A DNA stretch of 64,000 bases from ZC4RG35 sp036375695 (GTDB lineage: Bacteria > Actinomycetota > Acidimicrobiia > Spongiisociales > ZC4RG35), in assembly GCA_036375695.1 (NCBI GenBank), contig DASVBU010000036.1:10812-74811 (forward strand). The letters are read 5' to 3'. Made by a program: the position numbers and the translations under genes. Below the pieces are notes generated by a model. That model ran no database searches and was not told the origin of the DNA. It worked only from the letters and a program-made list of their open reading frames with translations. Below are positions 1 through 8,402 of the stretch, in pieces (position 1 is the stretch's first letter; each line of letters opens with the position of its first letter).

Positions 1-540
1 ATCCTCGACGAGCTGGACCTGGGAACCGAGGGTCAGTTCGCCAACTTCGCCGAGAACGCCGACCTGTCCAAGGTCGGGGTCTTCGGCCACTCCGCGGGTG
101 GCGGCGCCGCCATCTGGGTCTGCCTGGTCGACGAGCGATGCGACGCGGTCCTGGCATTCGACCCCTGGGTCGAGCCGCTTCCCGAGAGGATCCTGCGGAT
201 CGCCAGCACCAGGCCCGCGCTGTTCATGCGATCCGACGAGTGGAGGGGCACACAGAACGACGCCATGCTCCGGGGCCTGGCGGCGCGGGGCAGCGCGCTC
301 ACCTACTGGCTGGCCGTCGAGGGGGCGAGTCACAACGACTTCACGATCGCCCCGCTCCTCACCCCGCTGGGGAGCAGGTTCGGGTTCACGGGGACGATCG
401 GAGCCGCCCGCCTGTTCCCGATAGTCGACAACTACCTGGTCGGCTTCTTCGACGTGTTCCTGCTCGGGACGGGCCCGGCGTCGCTGGACGCGGTCACGTA
501 CCCGGCGGTCACCGTCGAGAAGATCGAGCCCCGCTCATGA
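1..540 (+). CDS. Alpha/beta hydrolase, PAF-acetylhydrolase/chlorophyllase-like, 3' part only
   Basis: The reading frame is open from the first base of the window, so the N-terminus lies outside it; about 179 residues are visible. The nucleophile elbow GHSAGGG sits near visible residue 29, inside a beta-strand/turn/helix context (VGVFGHSAGGGAAIW). A later AFDPWVEPL strand and an ASHNDF segment could supply the acid and the catalytic histidine. This layout matches PAF-acetylhydrolase isoform II and dienelactone-hydrolase-like serine esterases. The substrate cannot be read from the sequence. The stop codon abuts the stop of the convergent ccmG gene in the palindrome TCATGA, leaving no intergenic DNA. 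Confidence 0.7.
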   Translation: MLDELDLGTEGQFANFAENADLSKVGVFGHSAGGGAAIWVCLVDERCDAVLAFDPWVEPLPERILRIASTRPALFMRSDEWRGTQNDAMLRGLAARGSALTYWLAVEGASHNDFTIAPLLTPLGSRFGFTGTIGAARLFPIVDNYLVGFFDVFLLGTGPASLDAVTYPAVTVEKIEPRS

Positions 541-1125
541 GTCGGGCCGCTGCTGCGTGTTCCCGGTGACCGTCTGACCCGGTGTCTCCCCGTGGCGGAT
601 GGCGTCGATGGTGGCGCCGATGGTGAGGGCGTCCGCCTCGCCGATGATCTTGCCCACGACGGTGCCGTCGGGGTCGATGAAGAAGGTCTCCGGGATCCCG
701 AAGACACCGTAGGCGATGGCCGTGCGGCTCCCAGGATCGTGGAGGTAGAGGGTGTGCTGCGAGCGCCCTGCTTCGTCGAGCCACGCCGACGAGTCCTGTG
801 GCCGCTCCTGGTAGTTGATCTGCACGAACCTGACGCCCGAAGGCCCGAAGTTGTCGGACGACGCCACCAGGTCGGCGTGCTCCAGACGGCATTCCAGGCA
901 CCAGGAGGCGAAGAAGTTGACCACCACGATCTGGCCCCGGAGATCGGCGAGTGATACCGGGCCGCCACCGTCCAACGTGGGTAGTTCGAATCCCGGGGCC
1001 GGCTTCCCGATCAGGGGCGACTCCACGAGACCTGGATCCCGCCCGAAACGGGTGGCGAGCATCACGGAAAAGGCGACGGCGGCCAACGCCAGCCCATAGC
1101 CGACCCAGCGGATGCCGTTCTTCAC
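535..1125 (-). CDS. ccmG: CcmG/DsbE-type thiol-disulfide oxidoreductase (cytochrome c biogenesis)
   Basis: A 196-residue membrane-anchored thioredoxin-fold protein. One N-terminal membrane segment (about residues 7-25) is followed by the redoxin signature IGKPAPGFELPTLDGG and the active site ASWCLECRLEH (C76, C79). The CRLEH tail after the second cysteine is typical of CcmG. In System I, CcmG keeps apocytochrome CXXCH cysteines, or CcmH, reduced outside the membrane before heme attachment. The GTG start overlaps the ccmH stop as GTGA, so translation is probably coupled. It is the last gene of the leftward ccm operon. Confidence 0.9.
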   Translation of the reverse strand: MKNGIRWVGYGLALAAVAFSVMLATRFGRDPGLVESPLIGKPAPGFELPTLDGGGPVSLADLRGQIVVVNFFASWCLECRLEHADLVASSDNFGPSGVRFVQINYQERPQDSSAWLDEAGRSQHTLYLHDPGSRTAIAYGVFGIPETFFIDPDGTVVGKIIGEADALTIGATIDAIRHGETPGQTVTGNTQQRPDS

Positions 1126-2120
1126 GCGCAGGCCTCCCGGGCCTCGACCGCGGCCAGCTCGCTCGTCACCGCGTCCTCCCAGTCGGAGGGGAGCGTCGGT
1201 TCGGCGAGCAGGTCCTCGAGCACCCGCTCCGACTGGTCGGAGCGTCCCGCGCAATGGAGGATGCGGCCTTCGAGGAATCGGACGGGAACCGAGCCGGGCT
1301 GGATCTCCAGGGCGCGGTCGAGGAGGCCGAGGGCAGTGTCCAGCTCGCCGTTTCCGTCCCACGTGATCCAGGCGAGCCCGGCGAGCGCCGCCACCTTCTC
1401 GGGGGCTGCCGACGTCTCCGACTCGACCACGGCGAAGTAGTGGGGGAAGGCCGCCCGGTAGTCGCCCTCCTCCCTGTAGCGGTCGGCGAGGGCCAGCCGC
1501 ATCCCGGAGATCTGAGGGTGCTCCTGGTTGGCGGCGATGACGGCTTCCAGGGTCTCGTTGGAGACCTCGTCCAGGTCGTCGACCTGGACGTCGGCCAGGC
1601 CACTGGTGGTGTCGTCCCGCTCCTGGAGGTAGGAGGTGACCGCGACCAGGACCGCCGCCAGCGACCCGATGAGGATCAACGCTCCCACCGCGGTGCGGGT
1701 TCGGCTCGAGGGAGCGGATGGTGAGCCCTCGGGCGCTCCGGGGTGGCGGCGCCACCAGGCGATGACCCCGACACCGGCGAGAAGGGCTCCTGCAGGGGCG
1801 AGCCAGAGGACCAGGGTCGGGCCCGAGACCGGTGGATCGAGGAGGATGTTCTGTCCGTAGGCGGCCGTCAGCTCGTCGATGATCTGCCGGTCGGTGGCGC
1901 CCTGGGCGACCCGCTCCTCGATGAGATCCATCATGTCGCGGGCCATGTCGGAGGGGGAGTCGGCGATGGCCTCGCCCTGGCACACCGGGCACATGATCGA
2001 GCCGCCGAGACGGGCGACCCGATCCTCCTCGGTGGGGTTGCCGGCGATGAGGACGGCGACCGTCGCCGCCAGGGCCACTATGAGAGCGATGTAGACGAGG
2101 TTGCGGGCCCGCTCAGACAC
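1122..2120 (-). CDS. ccmH: CcmH-CcmI fusion: cytochrome c heme lyase subunit with TPR domain
   Basis: A 332-residue protein. The N-terminal part is CcmH/CycL: a membrane segment (about 8-26), the redox motif MCPVCQGE (C44, C47), a helical region ending NILLDPP, and a second membrane segment (about 103-123). A third membrane segment (about 144-163) then leads into a TPR-like region (about 185-330), as in CcmI/CycH, which binds the apocytochrome C-terminus. A CcmH/CcmI fusion is known in several lineages. The GTG start was chosen because it overlaps the ccmF stop by 8 bases and leads straight into the membrane segment; the frame stays open further upstream but reads out of phase through ccmF. 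Confidence 0.87.
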   Translation of the reverse strand: MSERARNLVYIALIVALAATVAVLIAGNPTEEDRVARLGGSIMCPVCQGEAIADSPSDMARDMMDLIEERVAQGATDRQIIDELTAAYGQNILLDPPVSGPTLVLWLAPAGALLAGVGVIAWWRRHPGAPEGSPSAPSSRTRTAVGALILIGSLAAVLVAVTSYLQERDDTTSGLADVQVDDLDEVSNETLEAVIAANQEHPQISGMRLALADRYREEGDYRAAFPHYFAVVESETSAAPEKVAALAGLAWITWDGNGELDTALGLLDRALEIQPGSVPVRFLEGRILHCAGRSDQSERVLEDLLAEPTLPSDWEDAVTSELAAVEAREACA

Positions 2121-4131
2121 CGACCGTCTCCCGTGGCACCAAGGTGCGCTCCTGGCGCCGGTTGCGATAGGAAAGGAAGCCACCGGCGGCGACCGTGAGA
2201 CCGCCGAGCCAGAGCACCCACATGAGTGGCGAGGTGTCCAGCTCCAGCGTGGCGACACCACCTTCGAGGGTGATCAGCATCACATAGAGGTCCCCGGACG
2301 CCCTCGTGTCGACTGCGGGCGTGGCGACGCCGTTGGGCTGGCCGGGGAAGAAGTTGTGCCGCGGCTCCAGGGTCACCTGGCTCCCGTCGGGGCGGATCAC
2401 CTCGAGTCTGACGCCGGTCGACGTCTTCCCGGGCACGTCCTGTTGGAAGGGGGCCTGGTAGGTGATGGTGTGGCCGGCGAAGGTGACGCGGTCGCCCTCC
2501 GCCATGACCACTTCCTGGTGCTGGCTCAGGTTGGCGGCGAAGGAGATGCCGAGCGCCACCAGGACCACCCCGACGTGGCTCAACTGGCCCGACCAGAACC
2601 TGGCGTCGCCCTTGACCACCTTCCCCGCCGAGGCGAGGAGGCCGGCGCCGGTCTTGGACCGTCTCCGCTCGGCCTGTTCGAACAGGATCCCCCCGATGCT
2701 CCCGACCACGAAGATCCCGAGGACCACGGCGAGGACCACCCAGCCGTTGCGGGTCACCGTCATCGCCACGAGCACACCCGCCGCCAGTCCCGCCACCAGC
2801 GGGCCGCGGATGCGTTTCCAGATCAGGCCAGGGTCGGCCCCGGCCCACGGCGTGACGGGGCCGATCCCGACGAGGAGGAGGAGGAGGAACGAGAGCGGCA
2901 CCGACAGTCGGTTGAAGAATGGCCCTCTCACTCCGACCCTCGTACCGGTGATGGCCTCGAGGATGATCGGGAACATGGTCCCGATCAGGACCACGAAGGC
3001 GAACACGGTGAGCAGCAGGTTGTTGGCCAGGAAGGTGCCCTCACGGGACACCAGGCTCTCGATTCGTGGCGCCGACGCCACCAGATGACCACGCTGGGCG
3101 AGGAGGGTGAACGATCCGACCAGCACGAGGACGAGGAAGCCGAGCAGCGTCGGGCCGATGGCCGACTGGGTGAACGAGTGGACCGAGGCGATGGTCCCCG
3201 ATCGGGTGATGAAGGTGCCGAGGATGGTGAGGGCGAAGGCCGAGATGACCAGGACGAAGTTCCAGGCCTGGAGCATCCCGCGGCGCTGCTGGACCAGCGC
3301 CGAGTGGAGGAAGGCGGTCGCCACCAGCCAGGGCATGAACGAGGCGTTCTCCACCGGGTCCCAAGCCCAATAGCCGCCCCAGGAGAGGACCTCGTAGGCC
3401 CACCAGCCACCGATCACGATGCCCAGGCTGAGGAACGACCAGGCGAGCAGCGTGGAGCGCTGGCTGCGTCGCAGCCACTCCGGCCCCGGAACCGAGATCG
3501 CCAAGGCACCGATGGCGTAGGCGAACGGGGCGGTGAGACCGACGTAGCCGAGGTAGAGGAGCGGCGGGTGGATCGCCATGAAGATGTGGTTCTGGAGCAG
3601 CGGGTTGGGGCCGCGCCCATCGACCGGAGCGTCGGCGAAGGCCCATGGGAAGGGGCTCGAGGCGAGACAGCCCCTCTCGGCAGCGGTGACGCACACCTCG
3701 AAGGGGTTGGCCACGGTGATCATGAGGCCGAAGAAGAAGACCGCGACCGCCCCCATGACGGCGAGGGCCGCCGCGCCCAGACGGTCGGGAGCCTTCCGGT
3801 AGGCGGTGAAGACCATCCATGTGTAGCCGGCGAGGATCATGCCCCAGAGGAGGATCGATCCCTCGAGAGCGGCCCAGGCCGTGGCGACGTCGAAGGGGAA
3901 CGGCGTCGACATGGCGTGGTTGTTGGCCAGGTAGGCGATGGAGAAGTCGTCGAGCGTCAGCGCGATCTGCATCGCGGCCATGGCGACCACCGCCCCGGCG
4001 ACGACCAGCTTGACCGGCCCGCCGAGGTCGGCGCCACCGATGCCCCGGGCGACGCGGGTGCTCCGGACAACGAGGAGGGACGCTCCGACGAGGGCGACGG
4101 CCACTCCGGCGGAGCCCAGGAAGGCCAGCAT
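2113..4131 (-). CDS. ccmF: CcmF, cytochrome c heme lyase large membrane subunit
   Basis: A 672-residue protein of about 15 membrane segments. It carries the tryptophan-rich WWD heme-handling motif (SWGGYWAWDPVENASF) near the first third. Also present are conserved patches such as NPLLQNHIFMAIHPP with periplasmic histidines, and a C-terminal extracytoplasmic domain (EPRHNFFPGQP) with a final membrane helix. CcmF takes heme from holo-CcmE and, with CcmH/I, ligates it to apocytochrome c. The ATG overlaps the ccmE stop as ATGA. Length and motifs are normal for the family. A long antisense frame over the same region is a high-GC shadow. Confidence 0.95.
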   Translation of the reverse strand: MLAFLGSAGVAVALVGASLLVVRSTRVARGIGGADLGGPVKLVVAGAVVAMAAMQIALTLDDFSIAYLANNHAMSTPFPFDVATAWAALEGSILLWGMILAGYTWMVFTAYRKAPDRLGAAALAVMGAVAVFFFGLMITVANPFEVCVTAAERGCLASSPFPWAFADAPVDGRGPNPLLQNHIFMAIHPPLLYLGYVGLTAPFAYAIGALAISVPGPEWLRRSQRSTLLAWSFLSLGIVIGGWWAYEVLSWGGYWAWDPVENASFMPWLVATAFLHSALVQQRRGMLQAWNFVLVISAFALTILGTFITRSGTIASVHSFTQSAIGPTLLGFLVLVLVGSFTLLAQRGHLVASAPRIESLVSREGTFLANNLLLTVFAFVVLIGTMFPIILEAITGTRVGVRGPFFNRLSVPLSFLLLLLVGIGPVTPWAGADPGLIWKRIRGPLVAGLAAGVLVAMTVTRNGWVVLAVVLGIFVVGSIGGILFEQAERRRSKTGAGLLASAGKVVKGDARFWSGQLSHVGVVLVALGISFAANLSQHQEVVMAEGDRVTFAGHTITYQAPFQQDVPGKTSTGVRLEVIRPDGSQVTLEPRHNFFPGQPNGVATPAVDTRASGDLYVMLITLEGGVATLELDTSPLMWVLWLGGLTVAAGGFLSYRNRRQERTLVPRETVGV

Positions 4132-4538
4132 CAGCTGCTGGGGTAGGCCCCGCCCTCCTCCGGGACCTCGTAGTTCTCCTCGTGCCGGATCACGGCCGAG
4201 TCGGAGACGAACACGTCACCCTCCCATGAGCCTTCGAGGAGCACCGGGACACCCTCCTGGAAGAGCGGTGGAACGGCCCCGGTGTGCCGCACCCTGATGT
4301 CCCCGCCGCCGTCGCTGACGATGAACTCCATCGATCCCGCCGAGCCCTCCAGACTGCCGTCGAGGATGAGGCCGGCGAGGCGGAACCTCGTCCCGTCGGC
4401 GAAGTCGGCCTTTCGCGCGATTGCCTCGGTGGGATACAGGTAGTAGGTCAGGTTGTCGCCGATGGAGAATGCGGTGACCGCGATCACCACCGCGGCGAGG
4501 CCGCCGACGCCGAGGAGGGTCATCCGCCGGCGGTCCAC
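4131..4538 (-). CDS. ccmE: CcmE, periplasmic heme chaperone
   Basis: A 135-residue membrane-anchored OB-fold protein: an N-terminal membrane helix (about 7-25), a beta-barrel core, and the heme-attachment region IRHEENYEVPE. H119 is the expected covalent heme-binding residue and Y123 the axial ligand (HxxxY). The histidine, rather than the cysteine seen in some CcmE variants, marks the classical form. The start is GTG at 4538, five bases past a GGAGGAG ribosome-binding site that overlaps the end of ccmD; an in-frame ATG exists five codons later. CcmE receives heme from the CcmABCD complex and delivers it to CcmF. Confidence 0.92.
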   Translation of the reverse strand: MDRRRMTLLGVGGLAAVVIAVTAFSIGDNLTYYLYPTEAIARKADFADGTRFRLAGLILDGSLEGSAGSMEFIVSDGGGDIRVRHTGAVPPLFQEGVPVLLEGSWEGDVFVSDSAVIRHEENYEVPEEGGAYPSS

Positions 4539-4539
4539 G

Positions 4540-4644
4540 TCACTCCTCCGTCTTGCGGAGCCGCCGGTGCAGATACACCGCGTATCCGAGGATCAGCCCG
4601 TAGCAGACCACGTAGACGAGAAAGACGACCACGTCGTCAGACAT
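4540..4644 (-). CDS. ccmD: CcmD, small heme-exporter membrane protein
   Basis: A 34-residue protein with one membrane helix (VVVFLVYVVCYGLILGYAVY) followed by basic HRRLRK, the usual CcmD plan. CcmD helps release holo-CcmE from the CcmABC complex. The assignment rests on size, topology and its position between ccmC and ccmE; sequence conservation in this family is weak. The ATG overlaps the ccmC stop by 8 bases. A longer frame exists upstream, but it runs inside ccmC. Confidence 0.8.
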   Translation of the reverse strand: MSDDVVVFLVYVVCYGLILGYAVYLHRRLRKTEE

Positions 4645-5347
4645 CGTGCACCTCGTCGAGACGGGGCGGCACCACGGCGTCACCGGCAGCGACCTCGATC
4701 TGTGAGCGGGCCTCCTCCCTCTTCGCCACGAAGGTGCGTGCCTGGACAAGGGCGACGTAGAGGAGGGTGAAGGCGAGGAGGTTGACGAAGAAGGCCGGCC
4801 GCATCTCCGGCGACATGGTCATCCCGTCGGGCCGGACGGTCTGGGTCTGGTGGAGCGTGCGGAACAGGTTCACCGAGAAGTAGACGAGAGGGACCTGGAC
4901 GGCGGCGATGGCGCCGAGGACCGCCGAGCGACGCGCCCTCGCCTCCGGGTCGCCGACGGCGGCGCGCAGGGCCAGGTAGCCGAGGTAGACGAAGAACATG
5001 ACAGCCGTGCTGGCGAGACGGGGGTCCTCCCAGTCCCAGGCGACACCCCATACCGCCTTGCCCCAGATCATCCCGACCACGAGGCCGATACCGGTGAACA
5101 GGACGCCGGCCTCGACCGACGCGGCGGCAAGGCGATCCCACCGCTGCTTCTTGCGGATCAGCCAGGCGATCGAGGCGACCGCCGTGACCAGGAAGGCGAG
5201 CATACCGAACCACATCGTCGAGACGTGGATGTAGAAGAGCCGGAACCAGACCCCTTGCAGGGCGTCGACGGGCGCACTCAGCGCCATCCACAGACCGGCA
5301 GCGAGGGCCACACCCGCCAGGGCGAACCAGATTCTGACGCGGGTCAT
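4637..5347 (-). CDS. ccmC: CcmC, heme export/transfer membrane protein
   Basis: A 236-residue protein with six membrane segments. It carries the tryptophan-rich motif VWGVAWDWEDPRL (about residues 99-111) and two externally placed histidines, in YIHVSTMW (H41) and RTLHQTQTV. CcmC presents heme to CcmE together with CcmAB and CcmD. The ATG overlaps the ccmB stop as ATGA. It belongs to the same superfamily as CcsA of System II, but its context, flanked by ccmB and ccmD, settles the identity. Confidence 0.95.
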   Translation of the reverse strand: MTRVRIWFALAGVALAAGLWMALSAPVDALQGVWFRLFYIHVSTMWFGMLAFLVTAVASIAWLIRKKQRWDRLAAASVEAGVLFTGIGLVVGMIWGKAVWGVAWDWEDPRLASTAVMFFVYLGYLALRAAVGDPEARARRSAVLGAIAAVQVPLVYFSVNLFRTLHQTQTVRPDGMTMSPEMRPAFFVNLLAFTLLYVALVQARTFVAKREEARSQIEVAAGDAVVPPRLDEVHDV

Positions 5348-6018
5348 GTCCTTGCTTCCTCCAACGGTCCGGCGACTGCAATCCCGACCACCGTGAGCGC
5401 AATGTCCGTGGCGAGCAGCAGCAGTGACCAGGAGAGGATACCGGCGTCCCGTCCTATACCCGCCGCCGTCTGTGCCGCCCCCAGGACCAGCGGTAGGGAC
5501 AACGGGGCGACGATCAGCGATGCGAGGGCGCCTCGGCTGCGGAGGCCTGCCGACACCTCTCCCGCCAGGGTCGCCAGGGCGGCGAGACCGTAGGCGAAGA
5601 GGACGACCGCCAGGACCAGGGCGGGGAGGTCGCCCCCAGCGACCGGCGGGTCGTAGAGGGCGAGGGTGGCGAGAAACAGGACGGCGAGGAACACCGTGAG
5701 CAGGATGGTCCCGGAGACGGTCCTGCCGAGGAACCTGGCTGCCGGGTCGACACCGGACAGGGCGTAGAAGTCCCTCCTGGCGTCGGTGTCGTTGGCGCTC
5801 TGCCGCAGGGCGATCTGCATCCCGAAGAGAACGGCCAGCGTCCAGAAGACGGCAGCTCCCACCTGCCGCAGCAGCGCCAGGTTCGGTCCTTGTGCCAGCG
5901 GGAGGACCAGGAGCGCGGCAACGGCGAACGGGACGATCACCCGCAGGGTCTCACCCACTCGCCCTTCGACCACCAGGTCGACCCGGGCGACCTCACGGGC
6001 CTGTCGCAGCAGCTTCAT
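5344..6018 (-). CDS. ccmB: CcmB, heme exporter ABC permease
   Basis: A 224-residue membrane protein with about six helices, in the CcmB family (FxMQIALRQS region, Tyr-Ala-Leu-Ser-Gly-Val segment, PLSLPLVLGA near the C-terminus). It forms the membrane half of the CcmAB ABC unit, whose ATP hydrolysis drives release of heme-loaded CcmE from CcmCD. The start at 6018 overlaps the ccmA stop as ATGA. A much longer frame runs upstream, but it is out of phase with ccmA. Confidence 0.92.
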   Translation of the reverse strand: MKLLRQAREVARVDLVVEGRVGETLRVIVPFAVAALLVLPLAQGPNLALLRQVGAAVFWTLAVLFGMQIALRQSANDTDARRDFYALSGVDPAARFLGRTVSGTILLTVFLAVLFLATLALYDPPVAGGDLPALVLAVVLFAYGLAALATLAGEVSAGLRSRGALASLIVAPLSLPLVLGAAQTAAGIGRDAGILSWSLLLLATDIALTVVGIAVAGPLEEART

Positions 6019-6668
6019 CGCAGGGCCAGCCTTCCCGCCGAGATCCGGAGTTGACGGGTGCAGCCGTCGAGGTGCGCAGGGTCGTGGGAGACGGTGACCA
6101 CGGCCCCACCCGAGGAGGTGACTCTCCGGGTGAGGGCATCGATGAGGCCGGAGGCGTCGGCGTCGAGACCCGAGGCCGCCTCGTCGAGGAGGAGGAGCTC
6201 GGGTTGCCGGAGCAACATGTGCGCGATCTCGACACGGCGTTGCATTCCCCTGGATGCTGCCCTGACGCGCCGGTGGGCCGCCCCGCCGAGCCCCACCGTC
6301 TCGAGGACCGGCATGACACGGGTGCGGTCGAGGCCCCCGAGACGGGCGATGTGATCGAGGTTCTCGAAGACGGTCAGTTCGGGAACGAGGGCGGGCTCGT
6401 GCCCGATGAGCCCGATCCGCTCCCGGATCCCGAAGGTCTCCGCGGTGCCCATCCGTGCCCCGAGGACGGTGCCCGATCCCCGGTTGGGCCGGATCAGGGT
6501 GGCGACGAGACGGAGGAGTGTGGTCTTGCCGGAGCCATTGGGGCCGGAGACACCGACCACGTCGCCGGGCGCCACCTCGAGGTCGACGTCGGTGAGGAGG
6601 GCGTTGCCGTCGCGCGTCACGCCGATGCCCTCGAACACCACCAGGGGTTGCACGGCCGCGAGTCTCAC
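6015..6668 (-). CDS. ccmA: CcmA, heme exporter ABC ATPase
   Basis: A 217-residue ABC ATPase: Walker A GPNGSGKTT (about 42-50), a signature region degenerated to AASRGMQRRVEIA, Walker B LLLLDEAASGLD, and the switch VSHDP. Short single-domain length and operon position ahead of ccmB identify CcmA. I chose GTG at 6668 because the frame upstream has no ATG and the previous gene ends at 6704; a second GTG five codons later is also possible. The signature motif lacks the canonical LSGGQ, which is tolerated in CcmA relatives. Confidence 0.9.
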   Translation of the reverse strand: MRLAAVQPLVVFEGIGVTRDGNALLTDVDLEVAPGDVVGVSGPNGSGKTTLLRLVATLIRPNRGSGTVLGARMGTAETFGIRERIGLIGHEPALVPELTVFENLDHIARLGGLDRTRVMPVLETVGLGGAAHRRVRAASRGMQRRVEIAHMLLRQPELLLLDEAASGLDADASGLIDALTRRVTSSGGAVVTVSHDPAHLDGCTRQLRISAGRLALR

Positions 6669-6703
6669 GGCCGCCCGCCCCGCATGCAAGATGCACGGGG
6701 GGT

Positions 6704-8323
6704 CTAGGCGACCAGGCGTCGGATCGGCGTTGCGGGGGAGACGAGAGAGCCGGTGCAGTCCCTGATCCTGGTCGTGGCGCGGTGCAACCAGCGCCAGATC
6801 AGGGCGGCCTCCTCTGCGGCCTCGACCGTGGGTGGGACGGTGGGCGGACGGATGGCCGCCGGGCGTGCCCAGAGGCTCGGCCCCTGGTCGAGGCTCCTGG
6901 TCTCCACGAGGACGCCGTGATCGATGACGACCAGCCGGCCCGACTCGTCCTCGACCTCGAGGAGCCCGGCGCCGGCCAGGGCGTTCCACATCCTTCGATT
7001 CTCCAGGGCCCGGGCCAGGGCGTCGTGGCGGTCCCTCATCCAGGCGGCCTGCTCGTAACGCTGCTCGGTGGCGTAGCGGCCCATGCGGTCCACCAGCGGG
7101 CCGAGCAGGAGTTCGGGCTCGGCCTCGATCCCCCGGACGACCATGTCTACGACCGAGGCGTACTCCTCGGGCGTCATCGAGCCATCGCAAGGGCAGCGTG
7201 CCACGCCGATCTGTCCACCGGCACACTTGCCCGAGCGTGACCCCGGCCGGCCGGAGCACCTCCGGATGGGGATCGCGTCCCAGATTGCCATCACCACCTG
7301 GTCGGCGGCGCGCTTCGACCGGAATGGGCCCAGGGTCGCCAGGGCGTCGGGGTCGTGTCGCCGCACCACCGATAGCCGTGGGTACTTCTCGTTGGTCACC
7401 TTGACGAAATGAGGGCTCTTCGGCGGGCGCGATCTCCGGTTGTACCGGGGCCGGTTGGCGTGGATGGTCCGCAGTTCGGTGATCTCGGCCTCCAGGGGCG
7501 ACTCGCACACCACGAAGTCGATGCTGTCCAGTTCGCGGATCAGATCCGTGATGCGCCGCCGCGTGTCCCCGTAGAAGTACTGGCGGACCCGCGCCCGGAG
7601 GTTGGTGGCCTTGCCCACGTAGATAACCTGGCCGTCGCGGTCCTTGAACAGGTAGACCCCGGGTTGGCGGGGGAGGTGCTCGGTGAGTCGGATCTTCGAG
7701 TAGTGGGCCGATCCGCGGGCGCGGGGGAGTGCGAGGAGATCGTCGAGATTGGTGACGCCGATCGTCCCGGCCCGTTCCAGCAGACAGTGGAGGACGTGGG
7801 CGGTCGCCTTGGCGTCCTCGAGGGCGCGATGGATCGGGTCGACCGGGCTCCGGAAATGGGCGGCCAGGGTGCCGAGACGCAGGTTGCGGGTTTCCGATCC
7901 TAGGAGGCGGCGAGCCAGTCCCACGGTGTCCACCGTCTTGTTGGTGGGTGGGGGATACCCGAGACGGTTGGCCTCGGCCGAGATGAACGAGAGGTCGAAA
8001 CGGATGTTGTGCCCGACGAGGACGGAGTCACCGATGAACTCGAGGAACGCCGGCAACACCGACTCGATGCGGGGTGCCCCGTAGACCATGGCCTGGGTGA
8101 TGCCGGTGAGGATGGTGATGAAGGGGGGGATGGGCATCCCCGGGTCGACCAGGGTCTGGAACGACCCGATCTCTTCCCCGCCCTTGTACTTGACCGCCCC
8201 GATCTCGGTGATGGAGCAGTCGACGGGCGAGCCGCCCGTGGTCTCGATGTCGAACACGCAGAAGGTGACGTCGTAGAGCGGTGTGGACAGCTCGTCGAAG
8301 CTGGCCTGGTAGACGACCTCCAT
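6704..8323 (-). CDS. DEDDh exonuclease fused to UvrC/Cho-like GIY-YIG nuclease
   Basis: A 539-residue two-nuclease protein. Residues about 20-185 form a DnaQ-type 3'-5' exonuclease with motifs FDIETTG (D25, E27), HNIRFD and HRALEDA (H165, D170). Residues about 220-300 form the GIY-YIG domain (PGVYLFKDRDG and IYVGKATNLRARV), followed by a UvrC-like part with a UVR-type helix (RYEQAAWMRDRHDAL). The RNase H and HhH domains of true UvrC are absent. This architecture is known in actinobacteria, for example mycobacterial Rv2191. The ATG at 8323 was preferred over one four codons upstream because a promoter places the transcript start at that codon. A LexA box in the promoter implies DNA-damage induction. 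Confidence 0.85.
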   Translation of the reverse strand: MEVVYQASFDELSTPLYDVTFCVFDIETTGGSPVDCSITEIGAVKYKGGEEIGSFQTLVDPGMPIPPFITILTGITQAMVYGAPRIESVLPAFLEFIGDSVLVGHNIRFDLSFISAEANRLGYPPPTNKTVDTVGLARRLLGSETRNLRLGTLAAHFRSPVDPIHRALEDAKATAHVLHCLLERAGTIGVTNLDDLLALPRARGSAHYSKIRLTEHLPRQPGVYLFKDRDGQVIYVGKATNLRARVRQYFYGDTRRRITDLIRELDSIDFVVCESPLEAEITELRTIHANRPRYNRRSRPPKSPHFVKVTNEKYPRLSVVRRHDPDALATLGPFRSKRAADQVVMAIWDAIPIRRCSGRPGSRSGKCAGGQIGVARCPCDGSMTPEEYASVVDMVVRGIEAEPELLLGPLVDRMGRYATEQRYEQAAWMRDRHDALARALENRRMWNALAGAGLLEVEDESGRLVVIDHGVLVETRSLDQGPSLWARPAAIRPPTVPPTVEAAEEAALIWRWLHRATTRIRDCTGSLVSPATPIRRLVA

Positions 8324-8330
8324 CCTGGAG

Positions 8331-8359
8331 AACATATATCGAACACCTGTTCGAGACAA
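8331..8359 (-). promoter_or_regulatory. Promoter of the exonuclease/UvrC-like gene, leaderless type
   Basis: Reading leftward, TTGTCT (8359-8354) is a -35 candidate. A 17-base spacer follows, then TATGTT (8336-8331) as the -10, then 7 bases to ATG at 8323. Transcription should therefore start at or next to the start codon, giving a leaderless mRNA. No ribosome-binding site lies before that ATG, consistent with this reading. Confidence 0.6.
8339..8354. promoter_or_regulatory. LexA-binding SOS box
   Basis: TCGAAC ACCT GTTCGA is a perfect 6-4-6 palindrome matching the LexA consensus of Gram-positive bacteria and mycobacteria. It lies between the -35 and -10 hexamers of the leftward nuclease gene, the ideal place for repression. 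It is also about 50 bases upstream of the rightward methyltransferase gene, which it might affect less strongly. Confidence 0.85.
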
Positions 8360-8402
8360 GGACCGCAGCTCTTGTCCCCCTGGGCGCAGGCATACTTCGC
8401 GG

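Noticed and set aside
2101..4146. Very long open frame on the plus strand antisense to ccmF
   Set aside because: The translated product is low-complexity, charged E/D/G/R/H-rich sequence typical of third-codon GC bias; the opposite strand encodes an unmistakable CcmF.
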